64,000 nt of DNA from Nocardia jinanensis (GTDB lineage Bacteria; Actinomycetota; Actinomycetes; Mycobacteriales; Mycobacteriaceae): NCBI RefSeq assembly GCF_014645735.1, contig NZ_BMMH01000003.1, positions 1 to 64,000 on the forward strand, read 5' to 3'. Of this stretch, positions 27,212 through 36,499 are shown piece after piece. Position numbers and translations under genes: made by a program. Below the pieces are notes generated by a model. That model saw only the letters and a list, made by a program, of their open reading frames with translations. It searched no databases and had not been told where the DNA came from. Positions within the stretch are counted from its first letter, which is position 1. Each line of letters opens with the position of its first letter.

Positions 27212-29362
27212 ATGACGACTTCGATCGATCCGGCACTGGTCGCCCGCCTGTCCGGCGAGTTCACCACGATCGCCGGAGATTTCACCGCGCTCGGCGGTCA
27301 GCTGAGCACTCTGGGCCGTGATCTGGAGGTCCTGCATCGGCAGGTACGCGCGGCGGCCCCGGCGCAATCGGACGCGGAGGCCGCACCGACGGTCGCGCCC
27401 GGCAGCGTGACCCGGGCGACCCCCGAATCCGCGGCGCGGGAGCCCGTTCCCCAGCCCGCCACACCGGACGTGGCGGGGACGCCCGGTGTGCGGGTGAGCG
27501 GGCCCGCGGATCACCCCACCGCATCTGGAGCTCCGGCACCGGCGCATCCCGCACCAGCCCCCTGGGGTGTCCCGGCGCACACCACCCCTCAGCTGTCCTG
27601 GCCGGTCCCGCCGCCGCGCCCGCACGGCAGATATGCCGGTGCATACCCGATATATCGGAACCAGCCCGCGCCCCCACCGGGACCTCCCCGCCGCGGCCCC
27701 ACCCGCCTGTCCGTCCCCCGCACGCCGTGGTGGCAACGCGAAGGCGTGATCAGCCGGGTGCTCGCGGTCGCGGGTGTGGCGGTGACCCTCATCGGTGTCG
27801 TGATGCTGCTGGTTCTGGCCGCCCAGGCCGGTATCTTCGGGCCGGTCCCGCGGGTCGTCGCCGGGGCCGTGTTCTCGGCGATCCTCGTCGGATCCGGGAT
27901 CCGGGTGTTCCGGCGCACCGGCGGCCGGGTCGGCGGAATCGCCTTGGCCGCGACCGGTTTCGCGGGCGCCTACCTGGACGTGGTCGCGACGACCACGATC
28001 TACGACTGGCTGCACCCGGTTCCGGGGTTCGCCGTCGCGCTCGGGGTCGCGGCCGCCGGAGTCGGGCTGGCGGTGCAGTGGCGGTCCCAGGCCCTGGCGG
28101 TACTCGTCGTCGCCGGAGCCGCGGTCCTGGCCCCGTTCGTCAGTACCGAGCTCTCGCTGCTCGCGTTCCTCATCGTGCTCCAGCTGGCCTGTGTACCGGT
28201 GCAATACCGGCACGACTGGCCGTTCCTGCACCTCGTGCGCACGGTTCCACCGGTACTCGCCACCCAGATCGCCGTGGTCGCCGCGGCGATCGGCGCCGAC
28301 GACCCGGGCCGGTCGGTGCTGGTGCTGATGGCGGCGGTCGCGGTCGCCGTGGTGGGTCTGGCGGGAACCCTCGTCGTGGTGCGGCACCGCCCCGGCGATA
28401 TCGTCGCCACCCTCACCTTCGCACTCGCCACCACGCCGCTGCTCGCCGCGCCCGCGCTGTTCGACCGACCGGCCGCGACGGTGATCTCGTCCGTGTACGC
28501 GGTGATCTTGCTGGCCCTCGCCGCGACCCCGCTGCTACCGAAAGTGCGCGATACGGCCCGTATCCCGGGCCACACCGCCATCGTCGCGGCCGTCGCCGGT
28601 TCCTTCGCCCTGCTGGAAACCTGCTGGGGTGTGACCACCGCGGCCACCCTCCCGCTGGGGCTGTTCCTCGTCGCCGGTTGCTACCTGGCGATCGCGGGCC
28701 GCACCCGCAGTCGGGTGGCGGCGGCACTGGGCGCCGGACACGCCGCGCTGGGCGGGCTCGCGTTCCTCGGGGTCGCCGGACCGGGCACCCTTGCCACCGA
28801 ATGGATCGCCGTCCGCGAACTCTCGGCCGGCACCGCGGCCTCGGCCATCGCCGGACTCGGGATGGTCGTGGTGGCACTGTGGGGGTCGGGCCGGCTCGCC
28901 GGCCCCGCCGCACCGCGGCGTCCCGGAGGTTCCGCCGCCGACACTCGCAGCTCGGTGCTGTGGATCGGGGCCGGCGCCGCCGCGTTGTATCTGGTCACCG
29001 CCGCGACGGTATCGCTGGGGGTGCTCGCCGATAACGCCGACGGATTCGTCATCGGGCACAGTATCGCCACCATCGTCTGGATGGCCGGGGCACTGGCCGC
29101 CCTGCTCTACGGTCTGCGTTCGCTGAGCGCGGAGACACCGACGGCGGCCAAGGTCGCGCTCGGGTCCGGTCTGCTGGTCACCGCCGCCGCACTGGCGAAG
29201 CTGTTCCTGTTCGACCTGGCCACCCTCGACGGCCTCATCCGGGTGACCGCCTTCCTCGTGGTCGGTGTGCTGCTGCTCATCGCCGGCACCCGCTACGCCC
29301 GGGCTTTCGCCGAAACGGGTGCGAGGGACGACGAATCCCCGTCGTCGGCCGAGTCACGCTGA
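27212..29362 (+). CDS. DUF2339 polytopic membrane protein
   Basis: 716 residues. N-terminal soluble part with a heptad-like helix (ALGGQLSTLGRDLEVLHRQV) and a long Pro/Ala-rich linker to about 165, then some 18-20 membrane helices, ending in a soluble acidic tail. The segment TPWWQREGVISRVLAVAGVAVTLIGVVMLL is typical of DUF2339. Function is unknown; members are suspected to be envelope transport or stress proteins. It follows the two-component pair and is terminated by the strong hairpin shared with bioA. Confidence 0.85.
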   Translation: MTTSIDPALVARLSGEFTTIAGDFTALGGQLSTLGRDLEVLHRQVRAAAPAQSDAEAAPTVAPGSVTRATPESAAREPVPQPATPDVAGTPGVRVSGPADHPTASGAPAPAHPAPAPWGVPAHTTPQLSWPVPPPRPHGRYAGAYPIYRNQPAPPPGPPRRGPTRLSVPRTPWWQREGVISRVLAVAGVAVTLIGVVMLLVLAAQAGIFGPVPRVVAGAVFSAILVGSGIRVFRRTGGRVGGIALAATGFAGAYLDVVATTTIYDWLHPVPGFAVALGVAAAGVGLAVQWRSQALAVLVVAGAAVLAPFVSTELSLLAFLIVLQLACVPVQYRHDWPFLHLVRTVPPVLATQIAVVAAAIGADDPGRSVLVLMAAVAVAVVGLAGTLVVVRHRPGDIVATLTFALATTPLLAAPALFDRPAATVISSVYAVILLALAATPLLPKVRDTARIPGHTAIVAAVAGSFALLETCWGVTTAATLPLGLFLVAGCYLAIAGRTRSRVAAALGAGHAALGGLAFLGVAGPGTLATEWIAVRELSAGTAASAIAGLGMVVVALWGSGRLAGPAAPRRPGGSAADTRSSVLWIGAGAAALYLVTAATVSLGVLADNADGFVIGHSIATIVWMAGALAALLYGLRSLSAETPTAAKVALGSGLLVTAAALAKLFLFDLATLDGLIRVTAFLVVGVLLLIAGTRYARAFAETGARDDESPSSAESR

Positions 29363-29404
29363 TCTCGTCGACCGAGCCGCGCTGATCGGTCCCGGTGCCG
29401 CTAC

Positions 29405-29442
29405 GGCACTGTCCCGGTGCCACCCGGCATCGGGACAGTGCC
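29405..29442. terminator. bidirectional terminator between DUF2339 gene and bioA
   Basis: GGCACTGTCCCG (29405-29416) pairs perfectly over 12 bases with CGGGACAGTGCC (29431-29442), with a 14-base loop and TTT after the plus-strand arm. It lies between convergent genes. Confidence 0.85.
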
Positions 29443-29451
29443 TTTCGCCGT

Positions 29452-30759
29452 TCAGGAACCGGTGCGAGCCGCCGCGACCATGGCGGTGGTGACAGTCGCG
29501 ATATCGGCGGTATCGCTGATATACGGCGGCATCGCGTAGATCAGGTTGCGGAACGGCCGGATCCAGGCGCCCGCGCCGACGGCGGCTTCTGTCGCCGCGC
29601 GCATATCCACCGGACGGTCCAGTTCGATCACCCCGATACCGCCGAGTACGCGCACTTCGGTGACGCCCGGGATATCCCGCGCCGGTGCCAGACCCGCCCG
29701 CAATTCGGCACCGATCCGCGCCACCTCACCGCGCCAGTCCCGTGACAGCAGCAGTTCCACCGAGGCGACCGCGACGGCGCAGGCCAGCGGATTGCCCATG
29801 AAGGTCGGTCCGTGCATGAGACCACCGTGCGCGGCGCTGATCGTCTCGGCGATCTCGGTCGTGCACAGGGCGGCGGCCAGCGTCATGTACCCGCCGGTGA
29901 GCGCCTTGCCCACACATATGACATCCGGCGCCACCAGCGCCTGTTCGGCGGCGAAGAGGGTGCCGGTACGCCCGAACCCGGTCGCGATCTCGTCGAATAC
30001 CAGCAGGACCTGATGCTCGTCGCACAGGCGCCGCAGATCGGCCAGGTAGCGGGGGTCGTGCCAGCGCATCCCCCCGGCCCCTTGGACCACCGGTTCCACC
30101 ACGATCGCCGCCAGTTCCGACGCGTGCCGCGCCACCGCGTGCTCCAGTTCCCGGACGTAATCATCGTGATAGTCGCGGGGCGGCGCGGGGACGAAGACCT
30201 GTTCGGTCAGCACATCGGTCCACAGCGCGTGCATCCCGCCTTCGGGATCGCACACGCTCATCGGCGTGAAGGTATCGCCGTGGTATCCGCCGCGCCAGGT
30301 GAGGAGGCGTCGTTTACCGGGGCGGCCCACCGACCGCCAGTACTGCAGGCACATCTTCACCGCGACCTCCACGGCGACCGAACCGGAATCACAGAGGAAA
30401 ACCCGGTCGAGCCCGTCGGGGGTGTGCCGCACCAGCAGTTCGCACAGCCGGGCGGCCGGTTCGTGGGTGAGCCCGCCGAACATCACATGGCTCATCCGGC
30501 GGGATTGGGCCAGCAGTGCCTCGTCGAGCACGGGGTGGCGGTAACCGTGTACAGCGGCCCACCACGAACTCATCCCGTCGACCAGTTCCCGCCCGTCGGC
30601 CAGCGTCAGACGGGTGCCCGCGGCCGCGGTGACAACGAGGGGTTCGGTGCTGGGCGGAAAGCCGCCGTAGGGGTGCCATACGTAGCGCGCGTCGAGTTCG
30701 GAGATCTGCGCGGCGGTGAGTTCTGCGGGCGCGACGAGCACGGCGGTCCTCCACGTCAT
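29452..30759 (-). CDS. bioA: adenosylmethionine-8-amino-7-oxononanoate aminotransferase BioA
   Basis: 435 residues from ATG 30759. PLP class III aminotransferase that uses S-adenosylmethionine as amino donor to make diaminopelargonate. [30 protein letters not shown] and [21 protein letters not shown] match BioA; the cofactor lysine is Lys285 in [14 protein letters not shown] and the aspartate is in [16 protein letters not shown] 30780 gives seven extra residues and lies eight bases after the BioQ box; neither start has a good ribosome-binding site. Transcribed apart from bioFD but under the same operator type. Confidence 0.94.
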   Translation of the reverse strand: MTWRTAVLVAPAELTAAQISELDARYVWHPYGGFPPSTEPLVVTAAAGTRLTLADGRELVDGMSSWWAAVHGYRHPVLDEALLAQSRRMSHVMFGGLTHEPAARLCELLVRHTPDGLDRVFLCDSGSVAVEVAVKMCLQYWRSVGRPGKRRLLTWRGGYHGDTFTPMSVCDPEGGMHALWTDVLTEQVFVPAPPRDYHDDYVRELEHAVARHASELAAIVVEPVVQGAGGMRWHDPRYLADLRRLCDEHQVLLVFDEIATGFGRTGTLFAAEQALVAPDVICVGKALTGGYMTLAAALCTTEIAETISAAHGGLMHGPTFMGNPLACAVAVASVELLLSRDWRGEVARIGAELRAGLAPARDIPGVTEVRVLGGIGVIELDRPVDMRAATEAAVGAGAWIRPFRNLIYAMPPYISDTADIATVTTAMVAAARTGS

Positions 30760-30788
30760 AGTGCGGCCGGACCCGGCCACACGAAACC

Positions 30789-30803
30789 TTGAACACCGTT
30801 CAA
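30789..30803 (-). promoter_or_regulatory. BioQ box upstream of bioA
   Basis: TTGAACACCGTTCAA, identical to the bioF box, lies 30 bases from the bioA ATG. It brings bioA into the BioQ regulon although it is separated from bioFD. Confidence 0.8.
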
Positions 30804-30864
30804 GTTACCAACCCCGGCCGGACGAGTTCCACGGCAGGGACGAATCGGCCCGGGCGCACGACTT

Positions 30865-31329
30865 CTACGCGTCCGGCGATGCCGCGGCCGGCTCCGGCTG
30901 CCCTCCCAGCACCGCCGTCACCCGGACCAGAAGCCGCCGCAACTCCCTCACACCAGCTTCCCCCACGTCCGCCCGGATCCGGTCCTCGATCCGCGTGATC
31001 CGCTCCCCGGCCAGCCCGAGGGCCGAACGCCCCGCCTCGGTGCACACCACCAGCCGGGCGCGCCGATCCCGGGGGTCGACCTGCCTACGCACCAATCCGG
31101 CCTGCTCGAGCTGACTCACCAGTTCGCCCATCGACTGCTGTGTCATCCTCGCGGCTTCGGCCAATTCCCCCACCCGCGATCCCGACGGTTCCAGGTACCG
31201 GAACACCGCATAGTGCGCGGGCCGCAGCTCACCGGGCAGCCGCGCGCGCAGCTCGTCGTTCAGCTCGGATTCGACGGCCCGGGTAGCCAGCGTGAGCAGT
31301 TTCAGCAGCGAGAGCGGGGGCGTTGACAT
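30865..31329 (-). CDS. MarR-family transcriptional regulator
   Basis: 154 residues. Winged helix with SRVGELAEAARMTQQSMGELVSQLEQAGLVRR and wing DPRDRRARLVVCTEAG. The N-terminal dimer helix reads LKLLTLATRAVESELNDEL. One cysteine is in the wing strand. ATG 31329 abuts the palindrome 31331-31351; TACCTT on this strand is six bases upstream, implying a leaderless message and direct autorepression. Divergent from a cupin gene. Confidence 0.92.
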   Translation of the reverse strand: MSTPPLSLLKLLTLATRAVESELNDELRARLPGELRPAHYAVFRYLEPSGSRVGELAEAARMTQQSMGELVSQLEQAGLVRRQVDPRDRRARLVVCTEAGRSALGLAGERITRIEDRIRADVGEAGVRELRRLLVRVTAVLGGQPEPAAASPDA

Positions 31330-31330
31330 A

Positions 31331-31352
31331 TTAGGAAGGTAACCTTTCTAAT
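31331..31352. promoter_or_regulatory. MarR operator with back-to-back promoters
   Basis: A 21-base near-perfect palindrome at 31331-31351 has arms TTAG-N-AAGGT and ACCTT-N-CTAA. It contains TACCTT (minus strand) six bases from the MarR ATG and TCTAAT (plus strand, 31347-31352) six bases from the cupin ATG. One bound dimer could shut both promoters. Confidence 0.7.
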
Positions 31353-31358
31353 TGAGCA

Positions 31359-31901
31359 ATGACAAACCGAGTCATCACCTTCCGTAACGGCCACCGCGTG
31401 ACCGTGCTCGACGAGGGCACCGACATCGACGGCCCCTATCTGCGACTCCGGCACGAACTGCCCGCCCCGGGCAGGCAGGCGGGTCCGCACTGGCATCCCG
31501 TACTCACCGAGGCATGGACCGTGCGGCAGGGCGCACTCGCATTCCGGATCGACGGCCGCGAGATCACGGCCGGCCCCGGCGATACCGTGCGCGCGGCTGC
31601 CCGTACCGTGCACGAGTTCCGCAGCGAGGCGCCCGATACGGTGCTCGACCACGAGATCCGCCCACCGCTGCGCCATCTGGAAATGTTCACGTTGTGGAGT
31701 GCCCTGGACCGCGCGGGCGCCACCACCCGCTCCGGAGTTCCGCGCAACCCGCTGGCACTCGCCTTGCTCTGGGAGATGCAGGACGGATACCTCGCCGGAA
31801 TCCCCGCCCGGCTCCAGCGCACCGTTCTCGGCGGGCTCGCCGCAATCGCCCGGCGAACCGGTTACGCGAACCGCTGGACCGCTCCGGCGGACTCGAACTG
31901 A
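31359..31901 (+). CDS. cupin-domain protein
   Basis: 180 residues. A single cupin barrel carries metal ligands His44, His46 (GPHWHP) and Glu51, and a second motif around HEFRSEAPDTVL. The C-terminal 70 residues are helical (LALALLWEMQDGYLAGIPARLQRTVLGGLAAIARRTGY). Enzyme or binding function cannot be told. The tight divergent arrangement with the MarR gene suggests it handles or detoxifies the regulator's ligand. Confidence 0.85.
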   Translation: MTNRVITFRNGHRVTVLDEGTDIDGPYLRLRHELPAPGRQAGPHWHPVLTEAWTVRQGALAFRIDGREITAGPGDTVRAAARTVHEFRSEAPDTVLDHEIRPPLRHLEMFTLWSALDRAGATTRSGVPRNPLALALLWEMQDGYLAGIPARLQRTVLGGLAAIARRTGYANRWTAPADSN

Positions 31902-32135
31902 ATGAACCACCGGCGACCCCTGGTATCCGCGCGCGGGATTGGCGCTAGTGTCATGTCCATGCACGCGTCCGACTCGCCGCACGAGGAAGTGGCACCGCCG
32001 GTGCCGTAGCCGAGTAGCACCTGGTCATCCGGCGATGCCGAGCATCCACGCTGACCGGCCGGTCCCAGCACCCGCGCTGCCGGACCCGGCGCCCTCCCCG
32101 CCCGCCGCGCTCCTCAGGACCCGACCGAGAAACGT
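31902..32135 (+). promoter_or_regulatory. treY upstream region with a possible leaderless mini-ORF
   Basis: TAGTGT at 31946-31951 sits seven bases before an ATG at 31959 that opens a 16-codon frame (MHASDSPHEEVAPPVP, stop 32007-32009). No ribosome-binding site is needed if it is leaderless. The frame may be a leader peptide or a remnant; nothing else is seen before treY. Confidence 0.25.
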
Positions 32136-34538
32136 ATGCCCGCAGACCCGTCGAGCTTCCACCGCAACCCGCGTGTCACTCCGGTCCGCAGCACCTACCG
32201 GCTACAGCTGCGCCCGGACGGACTCACCTTCGCCCAGGCCGCGGGCATCGCCGAATACCTTCAGCAACTGGGTGTCTCGCATATCTACCTCTCCCCCGTG
32301 ATGACGGCCGCGCGCGGCTCCACCCACGGTTACGATGTCACCGATCCGACCACCGTCTCCGCTGCCCTGGGCGGCCCGCTCGGCCTCAAGGCGCTCGCCG
32401 ACGAGGTCCACAACCGCGGGATGGGCCTGATCATGGATCTCGTCCCCAACCACGTCGGGGTCGCCGATCCGCAGCAGAACCTGTGGTGGTGGCATGTGCT
32501 GCAGTACGGTCGCAAGTCCCAGTTCGCCTCGTTCTTCGATATCGACTGGAGTCCGGGTAACGGAGTGGGCGGCCGTCTGGCGCTACCGGTCCTGCGCAGT
32601 GCCAACGACCCGGCCGCACTCACCGTCGACCGATCCGGGCCCGAACCGCTGCTGGCCCTGCACGAACTACGTTTTCCCATCGCCCCCGGCACCGACGGCG
32701 ACAACGCGCTGCGTATCCACGACAAACAGCACTATCGGCTGGTGAGCTGGAAATCCGGGATCTGCGGCTACCGCCGTTTCCTGTCGGTCAGCGGCCTGGC
32801 CGCGCTGCGTCAGCAGGACCCGCTGGTCTTCGAGGCCACCCACCGCGAACTGGCGGCCTGGTGCGAGCACGATCTGATCGACGGCGTCCGAGTCGACCAT
32901 CCCGACGGTCTCGCCGATCCGGCCGGATACCTGCAGCGCCTGCGGCAGCTGATCGGCCCCAACCGGCTGCTGCTGGTGGAGAAGACCCTCGCCAACCGGG
33001 AACCCCTGGACCCGACCCTGCCGATCGACGGGACCACCGGGTACGACGGCATCGCCGATTTCGGCGGAGTCCTGCTCGAACCCGCCGGCGAGCAGATCCT
33101 CACCGAACTGTCCCGCCACATCACCGGCCACGGCAGCGACCGAGTGTGGGTCGGCGAGAAGGAGCACCGCATCAAACGCGCGGTGGCCGAGAGCATTCTC
33201 GTCCCGGAGATGCGGCGCCTGGTCGCCGCGATCAAAGCCGATGCGGGCGCCGAGGATTTCGACACCATGGCACTCACCAACGCCACCATCGAGGTGCTGT
33301 CGTTCCTGCCGGTCGCCCGGGCCGACTACACCCCGCTGGCCGGCATGATCAGCGCGGTGGTCGCCGAGGTGGAGAAGCGCAACGCCGAACTGCGGGTACC
33401 GCTGGCGGTCCTGGTGACGGCATTGGTGGCCGGCGGACCCGCGTGGACCCGGTTCCATCAGGTGAGCACCGCGATCGGCGCGAAAGCCGTGGAGGACATT
33501 CTGTTCTATCGCGCGGTGCGGCTGGTATCGCTCCAGGAGATCGGTGGCAACCCGGCCCGTTTCGGCCGCTCGGTCAACGAATTCCATCTCGCCAACGCCT
33601 CGCGGGCCCGCCGCTGGCCCGCCTCGATGACCACCCTGTCCACCCACGACACCAAACGCGGGGAGGATGTGCGGGCCCGGATCGGGGTGCTGTCGCAGGT
33701 GCCGCGGATGTGGGCGCGGGCGGTGACGCTGTGGCTGGAGAAGCTTCCGCCGCCCGACGGTGCCACCGCGCTGTTCCTGCTGCAGAACATGTTCGGGATG
33801 TGGCCGGCCGACGGCCGCCCGGCACCCTCGGTGCCCGGGTTGCGCGACCGGGTGCACCGTTTCGCCGAAAAGGCGATGCGCGAATCCGGGGAACACACCT
33901 CTTGGGAGGAACCGGATGCCGAATTCGAGAACGCGGTGCACGCCTGGCTCGATCAGGTGATCGACGGACCGGTCGGCCGCCAGCTCACCGACCTCGCTCA
34001 CGACCTCGCCCCGCACGCGTGGTCGGATTCGCTGGCGCAGAAGCTGCTGCAACTGTGCGCGCCGGGAATACCGGATATCTACCAGGGCTGCGAGGTCTGG
34101 GAGGATTCGCTGGTCGACCCGGACAATCGCCGGCCGATCGATTTCGGATCCCGGGCGGGGACGCTGCACACCCTCACCACCACTCCGCCGCTGGACATCA
34201 CGGGCGCGGCCAAGATGTGGCTGGTCGCCTACGCGCTGTGGTTGCGCCGGGAACGCCCGGAATGTTTCGTCGGCGGCACCTACGGCCCGGTGTTCGGGCA
34301 CGGCGAACACGCCGACAAACTGGTCGCCTTCGCCCGCGGCCGGGTCGGCGCGGAGCCCGAGATCATCGTGGCCGTCACCCGGCACAGTGTCGCGATCGGC
34401 GAAACCGGCTGGGGTGACACCTATATCGAACTGTCCGGCGGATCCTGGACCGATCGCCTCACCGGGCATACGTTCCAGAACCGCGCACGCACCGAGAAAC
34501 TGTTCGCCCGGCTTCCGGTCGCGCTACTGGTCCGCTGA
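32136..34538 (+). CDS. treY: maltooligosyl trehalose synthase TreY
   Basis: 800-residue GH13 enzyme converting the reducing-end maltose unit of maltodextrins to a trehalosyl unit, released later by TreZ. Blocks seen: STYRLQLRPDGLTFAQAAGI, LYLSP-type SHIYLSPVMTAARGSTHGYDVTDP, MDLVPNHVG, the nucleophile region DGVRVDHPDGL, VEKTL for the acid, and STHDTKRGEDVRARI. Usually grouped as treX-treY-treZ; here it is alone, the partners being absent from this window. Converges on an amidase gene 11 bases away. Confidence 0.95.
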   Translation: MPADPSSFHRNPRVTPVRSTYRLQLRPDGLTFAQAAGIAEYLQQLGVSHIYLSPVMTAARGSTHGYDVTDPTTVSAALGGPLGLKALADEVHNRGMGLIMDLVPNHVGVADPQQNLWWWHVLQYGRKSQFASFFDIDWSPGNGVGGRLALPVLRSANDPAALTVDRSGPEPLLALHELRFPIAPGTDGDNALRIHDKQHYRLVSWKSGICGYRRFLSVSGLAALRQQDPLVFEATHRELAAWCEHDLIDGVRVDHPDGLADPAGYLQRLRQLIGPNRLLLVEKTLANREPLDPTLPIDGTTGYDGIADFGGVLLEPAGEQILTELSRHITGHGSDRVWVGEKEHRIKRAVAESILVPEMRRLVAAIKADAGAEDFDTMALTNATIEVLSFLPVARADYTPLAGMISAVVAEVEKRNAELRVPLAVLVTALVAGGPAWTRFHQVSTAIGAKAVEDILFYRAVRLVSLQEIGGNPARFGRSVNEFHLANASRARRWPASMTTLSTHDTKRGEDVRARIGVLSQVPRMWARAVTLWLEKLPPPDGATALFLLQNMFGMWPADGRPAPSVPGLRDRVHRFAEKAMRESGEHTSWEEPDAEFENAVHAWLDQVIDGPVGRQLTDLAHDLAPHAWSDSLAQKLLQLCAPGIPDIYQGCEVWEDSLVDPDNRRPIDFGSRAGTLHTLTTTPPLDITGAAKMWLVAYALWLRRERPECFVGGTYGPVFGHGEHADKLVAFARGRVGAEPEIIVAVTRHSVAIGETGWGDTYIELSGGSWTDRLTGHTFQNRARTEKLFARLPVALLVR

Positions 34539-34549
34539 CCCGGCGCCGG

Positions 34550-35962
34550 TCAGGAACCGGTCGCAGCGGCGGCGATCCGCGGGAACGGGGTCTGCGCCTC
34601 CAGCAGGAAACCCAGCTCCAGCAGGGTGCGCTCACCGCCGTAGGCCCCGCTGAGCATGACCCCGACCGGCAGACCGGCCTCGGTGAGCCCGGCCGGTACG
34701 GCGATGGACGGTGAACCGGTGACATTGTTGATCGGCGTATAGCCCACGAAATTGGTGACCCGCTCGATCGATTCGGCGAACGGCACTCCCGGATTCAGAT
34801 AACCGATCTCGGGCGTGGTGTGGGTGAGCACCGGCGACAGGATCGCGTCGTAGCGGGTGAGCACCGCGTCGTAGTCGGCGCGGGCGCGGTTCAGCCGGTA
34901 CAACGCGCCCGGGGTGGCGAACAGACGCCGGCGGAAGGATGCGGCAAGTCCCTTGGTGAAGGTCTCGAGCCGGGCGGCGTCGAAGGAGCGGCCGTGACTC
35001 AGTTTCCCGGTGACCCCCGACATCTGTGCCAGGAATCCCCAGTACAGCAGGAAATCGGCGACGAGGCCCGCCGGGACAGGCGAGGTCATCGGCTCGATCG
35101 TATGGCCCGCATCCGCCAAGACCTTCGCGGTCACGGTGACCGCCGCCAGGGTCGCGGCATCGGGTTCCGAACCGTTGGCCGCCGTGGTCAGCAGACCGAT
35201 CCGCAGTTTCCGCGTGGACGGGCCCTCGACAGTGCCGATGGGCGGGAGTTTCGGGTTGCGCCAATAGGTTTCGACAGCGGCATAGTAGGCCGCCTGATCG
35301 CGGACCGACCGGGACAGCACCCCCTCGGAAACGAGCTTGATCGGCAACTGCCGCGCCTGCGCATTGTCCAGGTGCCGGAAGCGGCTGGGCTTCAGCGATA
35401 CCAGTCCCGCGATGGCCGCCGGAATACGCAGTGATCCGCCGCCGTCGTTGCCGTGCGCCACCGGGACCACACCGGCGGCGACCAGCGCGGCCGAACCGCC
35501 CGAGGAACCACCGACCGTGTAGCCGGTATCCCACGGGTTGCGGGTGGGGTCGCCGTTCTCGAATTCGGTGGTGGAGGTGAACCCGAATTCGGGCATGGTG
35601 CTCTTACCCAGCACCGTCAGCCCGGTACTCAGCAGTTGTGCCGTGAACCGGTCGTCCTTACCGGCGGGATGGGCGGTGATCGCCGCGCTGCCGTAACAGC
35701 TCGGCAGGCCGGCCACATCCGCGTTGTCCTTGACGAAGGTCGGTACGCCGAACCACACACCGCCCTCGGCCGGAGCCGGGCGGGGGCTCGGGCACCGGTG
35801 GGCGATCGCGTTCAATCGGGGGTTCACCACATCCGCCCGGGCCAGCGCCGCACGGGTCAGCTCGTCCGGACTCACGGCGCCGTCGCGGACCAGCGCGGCC
35901 AGGGCCACCGCATCGTGTTCGCCCAGCGCGTCGTCGGTGAAGGCATGTACTCGATCGGTCAT
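34550..35962 (-). CDS. amidase-signature family amidase
   Basis: 470 residues. The Ser-cisSer-Lys triad is probably Lys78 (FVKDN), Ser153 (GGSSGGSA) and Ser177 (NDGGGSLRIPA). The central Gly/Ser stretch at 151-179 is the amidase signature. Substrate is not evident; candidates include nitrile-derived amides or peptide-like amides. ATG 35962 is preferred to the upstream frame to 36067 because it begins at the family N-terminus. Monocistronic. Confidence 0.92.
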   Translation of the reverse strand: MTDRVHAFTDDALGEHDAVALAALVRDGAVSPDELTRAALARADVVNPRLNAIAHRCPSPRPAPAEGGVWFGVPTFVKDNADVAGLPSCYGSAAITAHPAGKDDRFTAQLLSTGLTVLGKSTMPEFGFTSTTEFENGDPTRNPWDTGYTVGGSSGGSAALVAAGVVPVAHGNDGGGSLRIPAAIAGLVSLKPSRFRHLDNAQARQLPIKLVSEGVLSRSVRDQAAYYAAVETYWRNPKLPPIGTVEGPSTRKLRIGLLTTAANGSEPDAATLAAVTVTAKVLADAGHTIEPMTSPVPAGLVADFLLYWGFLAQMSGVTGKLSHGRSFDAARLETFTKGLAASFRRRLFATPGALYRLNRARADYDAVLTRYDAILSPVLTHTTPEIGYLNPGVPFAESIERVTNFVGYTPINNVTGSPSIAVPAGLTEAGLPVGVMLSGAYGGERTLLELGFLLEAQTPFPRIAAAATGS

Positions 35963-36100
35963 GAATCGGCTCGCGTGTACCTCGGGGACCCGGATCCTCG
36001 ATCCGGAACCAAGTGGACGTGTGTTCAACTCGGCCCAGACTAGTACGGGAAAGCGGCCACGCGGCACCGCTCCCGACGGCGCGGCGGACGGTCTCGGCGG

Positions 36101-36331
36101 CTACCGTTGCGCCGCGCGCCACCGGCCGGCGGTCCACAGCAGCGCGCCCACGGCCGCGCCCAGGAGCACCCCGGTCTGCACCGAACCCAGGACCAGCGCC
36201 GGGACCAGGAAGACCAGCAGCCCCGCGATCAGCGCCTCCAGCTTGTACACCGGCCAGCGCGACCCCGCGATATCGACAACCGCCGCGGCGCGAACGGCGT
36301 CACGCGGAGCGGCGAGATGGGATGCGGTCAT
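36101..36331 (-). CDS. small membrane protein
   Basis: 76 residues with two hydrophobic stretches ([23 protein letters not shown] and [18 protein letters not shown]). No family recognised. TAGCCT lies six bases before the ATG with no ribosome-binding site, suggesting a leaderless mRNA. The following 168 bases up to the nitroreductase-like gene hold no other feature I can support. Confidence 0.6.
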   Translation of the reverse strand: MTASHLAAPRDAVRAAAVVDIAGSRWPVYKLEALIAGLLVFLVPALVLGSVQTGVLLGAAVGALLWTAGRWRAAQR

Positions 36332-36499
36332 ATGTTCAGGCTACCCGTGGACACAGTGTTCGGTCCATCGAACTTTTGTCTTCCCACGCGCGTACTCCGA
36401 TGCCCGGACTCACCGGATGAGCCCGGCGCGAACCGGCGAGCCCCCGCCCGGCCGGGTATTCCCGGGAACAAGCGGGCCCGCCCGGGACGTTTTGCCGAT

